From positions 1-64,000 of the forward strand of contig MEHQ01004578.1 in the NCBI GenBank assembly GCA_008828725.1: a stretch of 64,000 nt of DNA, given 5' to 3'. The first letter of the stretch is position 1. Each line of letters starts with the position of its first letter. Below the pieces are notes generated by a model. It did no database searches. It worked only from the letters and a program-made list of their open reading frames with translations, and was not told where the DNA came from. The translations under genes were made by a program, and so were the position numbers. Shown piece by piece: positions 32,851 to 43,254 of this stretch. Source of the stretch: Saccharina japonica (taxonomy: Eukaryota; Sar; Phaeophyceae; Laminariales; Laminariaceae).

Positions 32851-33676
32851 AAATATAAGGGGGGGGGGCTGCACGTAACTTTGCCACAACTAGGAAATGG
32901 TTAATACCTCGTATTGCTGTGTAGTGTATACGACCGTGAGACCTACACGGTGGGCTAGCACTGCGCTTTTACAGGCAAACAAGTTGAGAGACTCATGGCT
33001 ACGTACTACTGTACGGGTCTCTCATTTCTGTTTCAGAGCTGGAACATAGTACTGTAGGTCGCTCATGTTTCGTTTTTATGTCGCACATGCGTCGACCACG
33101 AGTCACTCGTGGGCCTCTTGTTGGTACGTACGGCTGACCCATAGGTCACTCATGGGCCACCTACGTGCCACCCACTGTCCTCCCAGGGGTTAAGATTGTT
33201 GACTCCCATTCGGGGTTGCACTTTGATGTGTCCATACTATTCTGACCGGTTGAATTCCTCAAGTGCACTGGTGTTACGCTATAGAGGTTTCCCCATTTTC
33301 ACTGACCCGCGAAGGCCATTCGGGCGAGTGGCCCCGAACCTAACTTAACAATTCGACGCTAATAAAGGTTGTTACGTAGTGTAACACACAGCCTCATGGC
33401 GAAACCAAGAAGGCTAATAAACGTTAACACAGACAACCAAGAAAGCAGTCACTAGGACGATTGGCTTTGAGCGGCTGAAAAACAAGGACCTGGAAGGGCA
33501 CACAGCACCAGTCTAGCCCTTGACTGAGTCGTCCTACTGCTTTAGCGTACCGGGCAAGCAATGGGTTCCTCTGGCGCACATGTCGCTTACAGGTTACCAG
33601 GTGTGGCTTGGTTCATCCATAAGTCTCCCACGTGTCTCACGCGCCGGGTCTACCACATTATTTGCATTTTTCATTT

Positions 33677-33840
33677 GCTTCCATGCAAGCAAAACACTAC
33701 TTCCAAGATTGCCGACGCAAGTAAAAAAATACGTTCAAAGAAGTAAATTGACCTATGTGGAATCTTTCACGGAAATAAACCGTGTTTACTTCCGTGGAAG
33801 TAAAACCACTTCCATTGTTCCGTGGACGTTTCCGTTTCAA
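33677..33840. repeat. Degenerate TTCC/GGAA repeat stretch
   Basis: Irregularly spaced CTTCCA, CTTCCAAG, TTCACGGAA, CTTCCGTGGAAG, CTTCCATTG and TTCCGTGG. It resembles a decayed version of the palindromic repeat at 3421-4215. Confidence 0.55.
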
Positions 33841-34530
33841 GAGGGCCTTCGGTCACTATGACAGGTCTCGTAGTGTGTTTCCGCGCTGCGAGCTACACGG
33901 GTTTTAATGTCCCCTTTGGAATTGGTCCTGGATTTGGCAATCGGGATGGACCCACGTTGGGTGGGTTTGTGTACCAACCGTGAGCAGGGGTTGGATTATT
34001 GCCTTGGTTTCCACGTTTTACGTCCAGGGGTTGCACGGTATGGCCAAAATAGGTCTGCCTGGCTAGGCTTGAGCTCACGGGATATATCCAATGCCGCGTT
34101 GTCCACGATATCCCTCGATGCAGACTTTGTACGCTATAAGGCTGGTCACCGGGGCTAAGAAGAGACACGTTTCCTGAAAACATGTTTTGATGGTATATAT
34201 ATAGAACGCCTCTACCAAATTCAATTACGAGCCTTAGGAAATGGTAGGCGCATTCCTACTCTTGCAAGTACATACTGAGTTCAACCTACGGTAATAGGAC
34301 AGCGCTAACTACCCCTTTTTCCGTGGCAACCACATTGCATGTAGGAGAAACGGGAAGCTTCTACCGTGGAGCACGCGTCTGCCGCAATTGGGGCTGCCCG
34401 TCGGTTCCAAGCTAGAACACATGATGACATCCGTGGGTTTGGGTGGTGTAAAGAGCTCGTCCAGTAACGACCATGTTGTTGTTGTTGTTGTTGTCTTCAC
34501 ATTAAAAAAAATGCACAACATAATAGGTGC

Positions 34531-36320
34531 ACATATATCGTAGCATGTGCATCTCCGAAAAGGTAAACACCTCCTTCATAGCACCGCTCTCCTGAAATGA
34601 CAAGCCGCTGAACTTATATTTTCTACCCCTGACCGTACACACAGCCCACAACATGTTTAGGCGAACATGCTTGCTCTCGCCGTAGCACGCGTCTGTCCAA
34701 ATTTTTAAGCCTCGTGCGGCCCTATTTTCCCTCCGTGCTTCCGGAAGAGGAACACCTATATATGCCGAGGAGATGGAGTATGTGGTGCGGTATTAGTCGC
34801 CGTGCTTGCCTTTACGCCCGGCCCGTTTTAGTTTGCAGAGTAATAGACTATTCATAGTAGATGGGGGAACTGGCGAGCATGCTATTGTACTATAAAAATA
34901 AACATCCCGCGGGCGTACGTCACTTTTGTTTCACTTCTAACACGCCGCGAGGACGTGGAGATTGTTGGGATTGTTTAGACAAAGTTTGTGTGCCTTTTCG
35001 TGATCCTCTTGACTGGAAAACGGGCACTAACGACGATATCTCCATCCGTGGATGGTTCATTTGTATCATATCGTGTTTCTCGCCACGTCAGCGTAAGAAG
35101 CTTACAAAGCGCACACGGGAGCAAGAGAGTTTTTTTATATTTTCGACACCTGACGCATGCTACGATAGAGGCCCACCATGTTTTTGCCTTCTAAGGGTGG
35201 TTACTTGAAGAGCTCTATACCTCTCCCCAAGCTAATCATTAAGGGAGGACAGTAAAAGTGCTACCCGATAAGCAACCCCATGGGCGAAGCATACAAGGAA
35301 CAATATTGCAACAAAATAATGGCAGTCCGCCGAGTTTGGGTTAAGGAATCATTCAGAATCGTTTAAAGCTAAAACGTGTTATCTCTATCGTAGCACGCGC
35401 CACCTGGGGTGTGTGGTTGAAGCGTTACCGGGGTACGAAGCCAAGGGACTAACGCCAACCGATTGGCTCGCGTTTTGGTTAGGGGTGGACTCGTTTACCG
35501 GTAGGGGCTGCACGTTTTGGCTAAATATATTTTTTTATGTTCGTGTGTAGGTCCTAAAGTGCGTGACTAGACCTGATAGTATGTTTAATTTGACTACAAT
35601 GGCACATTATGTTCAATTTTACTGTGACCGCTTATTATAGGTTCACCTCTATGGTAGCATGTGTGTCTCATACGTGAGTGAAAACCTCTTCCGTAGCACC
35701 GTCCTCCTGGAGCGACTAGCCACTGAATTGCATGTTCTACCCCTTACCGTATACACCACCCACAACATATTTGGACGGGCATTCTTGTCCTCTCCGTAGC
35801 ACGCGTCTGTCGAAATGTTAGGCCTCGTGCGAGTCCTGTTTCCTTCCGTGTTTCCGCAAGGGTAACACATATGGAAAAGAGCTGTAGTGGGTGATGCAGC
35901 AATGTCCGTGACCTTGTTTGCCTTCACGCCCGACCCCTTAGTTCGCAGAGTATTACTTAGTAGATGGGGGAACTGGCGAACATGCTGCTATAAACACAAA
36001 CATCCCGCGGACGTGCGTCGCTTTTGTTTCACTTCTAACACGCCGCGAAGACGTGGATATTTCTCGGATTGTGTACGTAGACGTATTTGGTGTGCCTTTT
36101 CGTGACCTTCTCGGCTGAAAAAAGCCCCCCGACGGCCGAATCTCCATTCATGAATGCTTCATATATCATATATTTCGTGTTTTTAGCAACTTCCGCTCAG
36201 GCAGCTTACGAAGCGCACCCGGGAGCAGGGCAGTTCACCACATTTTCGACACCTGTGGTGTGTTGTTGAAGTGGTACCGGGGTACGAAGCCAAGGCACCA
36301 ACGCCAAACGATCGTTGATT
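34531..36320. repeat. Tandem locus duplication (~0.7-kb unit), one copy interrupted by a MITE
   Basis: Copy A (34531-35151 plus 35406-35480) and copy B (35641-36320) share, in order, CGTAGCATGTG, CCTCTC/TCTCCGTAGCACGCGTCTGTC, AGATGGGGGAACTGGCGA, ACATCCCGCGG, TTTGTTTCACTTCTAACACG, CGCACNCGGGAGCA, TTTTCGACACCT and GGGGTACGAAGCCAAG. Copy A alone contains the family A MITE at 35152-35401. The shared open frame reading FCFTSNTPR is not maintained between copies, so it is not treated as a gene. Confidence 0.9.
35152..35401. mobile_element. MITE family A copy with ACCT target duplication
   Basis: Left end GACGCATGCTACGATAGAGG; right end TATCTCTATCGTAGCACGCG followed by CC; flanked by ACCT at 35148-35151 and 35402-35405. 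The paralogous copy B of the surrounding duplication has a single ACCT at 36251-36254 and no element, which defines the insertion exactly. 250 bp, no coding capacity. Confidence 0.95.
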
Positions 36321-36572
36321 GTGTCTGATTGGTTCGGGTTAGTGTTGGGGTCGGGTTGATTACACAGCGGTAGGGGTTATCCATGTTTTGACTAGGTATG
36401 TGGATACGTTCTGGCTATTTGAGCTCGCCGAGTGCGCAAGCACCTGCTAGTATTTTCAATTTGACTAGGAGCACACTAGTTGTTGGTCTTGGGGACTAGC
36501 GAATAGAACGGTTGGACGGGCTGCTCGCGAACGAACTTGTACGTCTTCATGCGTCATGTTTCGGGGGTGAGA

Positions 36573-36610
36573 CAGTGAGCTCCTCGTGGGAGGAGCTCAG
36601 AAAAATACTA
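36573..36610. mobile_element. MITE family B fragment
   Basis: The palindrome GAGCTCCTCGTGGGAGGAGC with CAGAAAAAT, plus upstream TTTCGGGGGTGAGA, matches the right half of family B. The left end is lost. Confidence 0.5.
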
Positions 36611-39600
36611 AGCCGACATCCCTTTAAGGTGGCATTGCTCATTGCCTATGCTCGTATCGTACAAAGTGACTCTCGATCACTGTGTTTAGTTTGTCGTAAA
36701 CTCCCCTGGGTCGAGAGGCACGAGAGGGCATGTCGATCTGCCACAGATCGTTCCAACCAGCTCTTATCGTGGCCGTTGTGCGTACACGTAGCGACCCCAT
36801 CAGCGGCAGCAGGATACATCCCAAATATGTCAAGGAAACGCTTTCATTGGAGTCTCCTTTTGGGTCTCCTTGGCCATAGTGTGTACCGTATTTGTTGGTT
36901 ACATGTTACAGTTCACCATACGAGTAGCTTTCCAGCTCGTCGCGGAGGACCTGCTTTGCCTGTAAGCCACCGGGTCGACGAGACGTGGCCACAGTTAGCT
37001 TCCCTTCTCCACCCCGCTACATACCTGCCTTGCTTTTTATCGGGCAATTAGTTCAGCACTCCTCCTATTCCTCGTCGATTTCATTTCACATTTTTTTGCA
37101 CCGTCGACAAAGGGCAGACGAAGAAAGAATCGAACGGGAGGGCAGACTATCTATGGCCGGTATTTTCAGACTACCCCCCTGGCCACTATACAAGGGCCTT
37201 TGCCGCCACTATATAAGGGCCTTTGCCGCCAGCCATATCCAAACTACAGCGGTATGTCACGCGATATTTGCTCATCAGACCATTCATTGGTACCTGGGCG
37301 TGGTGCATCGCACGCCTGGAGCCCCCGCGCCACCGGTGAAAGCCGGTGTCACCAAACAAAACAAAACTGCCGAAAAACTAAACGAAGACCCCACCTAACA
37401 CCTCCCACCCAAAAGCCAGATTCACAATAAACCGAAACAAAATTGGCAAAAAAAAAGAACGACACGTACCATTCCGGACCGAAATATAGAGATAGCGCGA
37501 CCGATGGGATATAAATACGGATACCAATCGGTCCTACTATTTGTGCCCAGTGTTGGTACACGGTAGTACAGTACAGCACACAATCTGAATACAGCTGACA
37601 TATAATACTATCAAAACGTGAACTACAGCAGCACTTGCAAGGGCGGCAAGCTGCATCTTACAAATAAAACAAGCAGTAACAACGACAATCTGGGACTAGC
37701 ACGAAACAAAGGAATACCTGGTGTGTTTTCGAAGCCGTTGTACTGGTTACAACGTATGACATGCGGCAAGTGTCTGGTATTGTTCTACCCGTCCGGACAG
37801 ACATACAATGGTTGGTGGCTGTATGTCCTATTCCGGTAAACCAATCAGTGCCTGTATTTCCGTTTGGAGTCGTACGTAAGAAAAACTTCAAGCAGAGCCA
37901 ACATTCGTGCTGCCTTCTACACTGCCTAGACCAGGCACCGTGTACTTCCAGGTATATCTACTGCAAAAAACCTCACCACATCACCAAAACGCCAGCCAAA
38001 CCCTGTACGACAACTACCTGTAATATATCGTGTGCACACACATGTTATACCTAAAAATGCATAATCAATACAATTTTAGCAACTTCCCCACCGAACAGCA
38101 GAGACAAATCGGAGACAGCTATAGAACAGTGACACATCGATCCGTACACCGAGAGGCTACCCTTCCAGCTCAACGCCACAGGATCGCAGCATATGCGTGA
38201 TTTCTGCACAACTCTTGGGGGGAGAACAGTATCCCCATCGACGCCACACGCCTGCCTTTTTGCCCTGCCTCTCGGTGTGCCCGTCCGGTCATGCAACTGC
38301 CCGCCCGCATGACAGCAGCAAAGGACGCCGATCAACACTCACTGAACGGTTATGCCGCGTGCCAAACCCCACACAACTCGCAATTGAACCTGACGATGAC
38401 CACGAGCATTCCCCTAACCCGCCCAACTTGCCCGCACTGGCATGAGTGTACACTACCAGTCTAGACAGGAATTAAGGACGGGTTCGGCATGTTTGTTTTG
38501 GATACCAAGCTGTCCGTAAAGTTCCGGCGACGGCCGTGGTCTATATGTGTAAGCAATCGATATGTGCTGCCGTTCCCCCCTCTGGCAATGATTGCCGATA
38601 AAATAAAATCCTGCCCAAATAAACACCAGGTAGCTATCTTGTACCAGGAACACACCGGAACACTCATCGTATGGTACAGGGTAGTGTCATCAAGGACTTA
38701 ATTTACTGGTTTCGTACACTACCGACTGTGCTAAAGAGCAACGTTGTGACGAATATATGTGCACACACACCATATGCACGGCTACCACAAGCCGGACAAC
38801 ACAGGCAAGACTAATGATAGGTAAGCAAAGACTACAGCATATCCAAACGCCGTCCACCAGAGGAAACCCCTATAAGAAACCTCCTTCTTGACGCACATTG
38901 GGAAACCCCTACTGCAGTCTATGCTATATCCTTGCTTGGAGAAAAAATCGAAACGCAAGCCTGCCACGGCACATACATATGAAGATGTCTCCAAGGGTAA
39001 CATCTGAAAACCGTAGATCCCACAACCCCAGCGTGCGAGCCGACTTGCTGCACTTTGAAGCCAAACTACGACGCCGAGTACGTGGCAGTACTAGCGGGAC
39101 ACGCGAGACTTGTTCAGATCACCCCGGGACGATAATATGATCACGGCTGCCGTCGACCCACAATGTACCGCACCATCCACGCAACACCAAGTCAGCCTAC
39201 GACGTCATCGACAAGTCCACTTCCGTGCTATATTACGAACGTCGGCCAGACCAAGATCTAGAAAACCTAGGTACTAACCTGCGCTTCTTATGTGTTGTAA
39301 AGAATATGTACACAAGTTCAACCAAGGACACACACCGTACAGGACACCTAACAAATAAACAGGCTGATATGAAAGCCAGGCTGAGATTTTGAGGAAACTA
39401 AGAAATTCGGGAGTCGTGTTACCTCGAAATTTGTGCAGAAAGCACCCTCTCTCAAATAAAAAACCCAGCCTGGACCAGATTTCCTGTTTCGTGTTAGGTG
39501 TTCTGTACTGTATACATTCCCCAAACATTGCAGACTGTTCATAGACGTACCACGTTTTAACGTGAGCCAGGTCCTACAGGTCAGGAATATATCCGCCATC

Positions 39601-41387
39601 TAAAATATGGAGATGCCCAAGTGAAACCTGACGGTCCGTCCTATATGTGCGACAATGGAAAGTCACCATACAGCCGAGACCGTCCACGACATCAATGTCA
39701 TTCTTGTCATGCTCGGAAACATCGAACGCGACGTCCCAAGACCAAATAGTCGCGCCGTATATCGCACAAAGTGGCAGTGCCAAATCCTCCGACCAAACAA
39801 ACGTGCACAAAACTGATACTGAGGTTGGGCGGTACCAGTTTAGGCGGTACCAGCTGCTCCCAGACGTATCTAAACCCGCCCCCTAAGACCTGCACGACAA
39901 TCTAAACTACGTTTTCCAGAGTCGATTGCTTCCGGACTGGTTAAGTACCTCGTCCTGCCAGGCCGGTGCAAGAACGTGACGTACCGTACTATCAGTCTCA
40001 ATGGTTGGTCATGTAGCACTACCTAGTGGCCTACTGGGTAGTGGTATGCAACCGACCTTGTACCGGTATATACCAATATTTGGTTCCGAGTGCGTTGAAT
40101 ATCCCGGACCTAGTAACCTCAATCGTCATCTGACACTGATCGAACACGACTTCCTGAGGCTTGCACCACAAATCGTTTTCCACGGCACGTAGAAACTCTC
40201 TGCCTTTCAAGTTACGACGGTGCTTCCTAGCGAAGAGTTCAACTAGATTAGTGAGAGGTATTTAACGCTGAGAGTACGCGGGTATTCACCCGAGTAAAAT
40301 AAACGAGCCTGGTTTGGACTCGTCACGGGTACCGCAGAGTACATGCTTTGCTAGAAACGCCCTTGAAGGGTTTCCGTCGCGTCTTCTGGCCGTGTAGAGC
40401 AAGCTTGACTGGAGCACAAACACGCTTGCTCATGATCAACAAAGCGATCGCGGCACCCTTCCTCGACACCGCTTGGCGTCCTGCTCCCGCTTCGTACCCT
40501 CACGCCGCAGTTGTCCCTTCGCAATTTGAACCCTGTTCCCACCGTAGTGTCGAAATAAAATCAACACGCTAAACGACTCAGTGTACGAAAGGCACGCCGT
40601 GCGCGGCACCCTCGCGAGCTCGGACCTTTGGAGAGCTTACTGATAGCCCTCGCCCATGTGCACACCAGGGTCTATAAGGCGCGCGCACGGTGTTTGGCGC
40701 CCCTTGTGCGCTCGACACGCAGAGCATTACTTACAGCCCCCGTCCATGCGCATCGTCCTCTGGCTATATGCACCTCTCACGCACACGCACGCCATGCCAC
40801 ATTGGCTGGGTGAACCGCCTGGTGAGAGGTAGAACGGACAATATCGAGAGGGTGGGCCGAACAACAACACGACGCGGATGGGGAGGTGCGGGAGTAAGGC
40901 TTGAGGGGTGGCTTGTCTACGTTTGGGTGGCGGTCTCGAGCTATTTAGCGGCGCAGTCGACAACCGCCAATCCAACAACAGGCAAACTGCGGGTCGCAAC
41001 ATGCTGCCGAAGAACGTAAGGGGCCCCTTTTCGGTCCTAATATTAAAATAGTTTTTGAACAGTTTGAAAACAAATCAGGTTTCGTCCTTTTTACAGCAGC
41101 GCCACTACTAACCAGGCACGGTACAACAACAACACCGTATCACCAGTCCTTACCGAGCACGCTATCGTCCCCGTTACAATGCCTAACTGACCCTTACCCT
41201 ATAAACCTAGAACGAAATAGAGTGCAACACCATACTACTCAAATTCCGACGGTTTCGGGTGAAGAAGCCCCTGTCATTCTGAGAGCTTTTCAGCCAACAT
41301 GTGCTATCTCTATGGTGACACGAGTTCATCCTATCCCCGGACGCAACAACTTCCGACCGATTGCGCAATCGGGCGCGGCCTGCAGTT
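36611..41387. other. Gene-less stretch
   Basis: I see no supportable gene. A minus frame at 38782-39003 ends in a hydrophobic LSLVLPVLSGLW, and the minus frame at 39574-39810 reads SWDVAFDVSEHDKNDIDVVD. Neither can be placed in a gene. No clear repeats larger than short GTAC/CA-rich stretches. Confidence 0.4.
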
Positions 41388-41659
41388 GACACGTGGGTAT
41401 CGTGATAGAGATAGCAACGTTCGGCTGAAAAGTTGCTTTCGGTGACGGGGTTCACTAGCCCAAACTCATCTGACATTTCATTATGATGGTGGAATATGTC
41501 TAGTTGTATACTTCGTCCATGGCATTGCTCATCGGGTGGCACTTTTCGTTCCCTCCAACATCGGTGTATGGGTGAGGTACATAGAGCTCTTCAAGTGACC
41601 ACCCTCAGAAGGCAGAAACGTGTACTGTATGCAGGTGCACCTCTACGGTAGCACGCGCC
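41388..41659. mobile_element. MITE family A, diverged copy
   Basis: Left end GACACGTGGGTATCGTGATA, interior CACTAGCCCAAACTCATCTG, CCATGGCATTGCTCATCGGG and GGGTGAGGTACATAGAGCTC; right end CACCTCTACGGTAGCACGCG. The target duplication is not clear (AGTT versus AGAA). Confidence 0.75.
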
Positions 41660-42158
41660 AGAAAGAAGCACGAGTTTTTCTGAAACGTTTTAGGAATGCC
41701 AGGTCTCCTTTGACTCATCCAGAACTGAAAAAAAATGCCCCACACTTCGTAATTCGAAGTAGTTCTAAAGCGGTTAACCCACAACATCGTGGTAATTTCA
41801 ACATTGTGTCGCAATATTATTCACTTCAATACTGCTGTAGGTCGTGCGGTTGTTCGTATTGGATAGCACGTTTGTTTCCCTCAAAAAATCTGTTTCGGGT
41901 GAGGTATGGAGCTCTTCCAGCAAGGAGCTTCAGGAACAAGATGGTTACCATGGTGAGCAACTCATCGAAAGTCTGAGAGAAAAGCAAAATATCCTCTTGG
42001 CGCCCGAAGGGACTCCCCATGTGTCGCCCATACCATTGTTTTTCGGAACTTCTGGTAACACTAAAGGTGGACGGAGCCCGTCCCCTTCCTACACAATGTG
42101 GGCATAAAGTTATCATTTCGTGTGGAGATATTGCATAACGTAGCAAACCCTACAAGGT

Positions 42159-42409
42159 GACGCATGCTACAATAAACATGAGTCATGCACGTTTCTGAGG
42201 GTAGCCGCGTCAGGAGCTCTATATTTCACCTAAAACGCGTTTATTGGAGGAGCATAAGAGTGCTACCCACGACGACAACCCTAAGGCCTAAGTATACAAC
42301 GACACGTACTGCAATACTAGAAAGAAAGTTGGACGCATTTGAGCTAAGGAGCCCGATCATTCAGAAAACCGTCCCAGCCGAAAGTGCTACCTCGATCGTA
42401 GCACGCGTC
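42159..42409. mobile_element. MITE family A copy with AGGT target duplication
   Basis: Left end GACGCATGCTACAATAAACA, right end CCTCGATCGTAGCACGCGTC; exact AGGT on both sides (42155-42158 and 42410-42413). Interior AAGAGTGCTACCCACGACGA and GAGCTAAGGAGCCC as in other copies. 251 bp. Confidence 0.9.
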
Positions 42410-43095
42410 AGGTGCCGGCAGCCTCTCAATACGGTACGCCTTTTGGTGTTGCATTGTTAAACTTGTTCACAAGCATTGCCTTACGCCCACATTGTGGAGG
42501 GGGGTGGGGGCGGCGAAATTTGATGCGTCATACAGCAACACAACCATTTTATCCTGCTTCTTGGGTCTGGGGCGGTGTAGTTCCTGCCATTACACGAAAG
42601 CGCAGAAACTCCCCACCACTTGGGAGCGCGGGCAAAGCGGCTGACGCTCTCCGTAGATTGGGCGTCGAAGACTGCCCCACTCGAAATAATCACTCAGGAT
42701 GGTACATCCGGTGTGGGCGCACGAGTCATTAACTACCCTGAAAACGCTGGCAGCGGGGGAGTTTGCGGAGAAGAGCCGTCTTCGATGCCGCGCAAGGGAC
42801 GCGTGCAGGCGGAGCGGGCGAATCCGCGGCACCGGCCAGTGAGAGCACCGAAACTGGGGCTTCGCCTCGGCGAAGAAACCGCTCGCATAGGCGGCCGGCG
42901 GAGGCACGAGAATTCCGAGAATCCGATGAGCCTAATGAACTTTGAAGTATGATGTTTAGGTCTGATTACAGGACTACGTAAATAAAAAATGTGCAGCACG
43001 GAATATGGGGTGTTGCAACGAGTCGGACTATACAGGGGTTATTCAGTTGAGAAGTATCGTGACGTATACCTTTCTTGATATCAAATTAACATTGT

Positions 43096-43254
43096 CTACG
43101 GAACTGTAGTGATGTGGCTCGCACGCGCCCGTTCAGTCCACACCTTGCGATTGTCGGAGACGCCGTACCGGCGCAATGTAGGAACATCCGCTGTGACTCG
43201 GCTCTCGGGCATGAGGGACAGCACTACAGGAACAAAAACCAAGCCGTGGAAGAA
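43096..43254 (-). CDS. Patched-like gene, last exon
   Basis: Acceptor GTCGTGACAG; phase 0. It encodes FFHGLVFVPVVLSLMPESRV, then TADVPTLRRYGVSDNRK and a short tail ending TTVP at TAG (43096-43098). FHGLVFVPVVLS is the final transmembrane helix of NPC1/Patched proteins and follows FFKMFLVIISFG of the preceding exon exactly as in that family. An alternative donor AAG/GTGTGG could splice to a different tail. Confidence 0.85.
   Translation of the reverse strand, partial: FFHGLVFVPVVLSLMPESRVTADVPTLRRYGVSDNRKVWTERARASHITTVP

Larger units (their letters stand above)
26937..43095. other. ~16-kb intergenic region without a recognised gene
   Basis: It is bounded by the start of the haloperoxidase-like gene and the stop of the Patched-like gene. 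No exon is supported. It contains MITE families A, C and D, several tandem duplications, a 29-base poly-G run, a TTAGGG-like tract and low-complexity stretches, listed separately. Frames up to 179 codons (for example 36512-37051 plus, 32124-32534 minus) are unsupported or weak. Confidence 0.5.

Noticed and set aside
36512..37051. 179-codon plus-strand frame
   Set aside because: It starts inside a family B MITE fragment and has no recognisable domain or splice context.
38782..39003. Hydrophobic C-terminal frame LSLVLPVLSGLW as a possible last Patched-like exon
   Set aside because: The acceptors give the wrong phase, and the exon at 43096-43254 fits both phase and motif.
42731..42950. GC-rich Ser/Ala/Arg-rich frames as a possible C-terminal tail exon of the Patched-like gene
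   Set aside because: The last exon reaches its own stop at 43096; a tail exon would need an alternative donor, with no supporting similarity.
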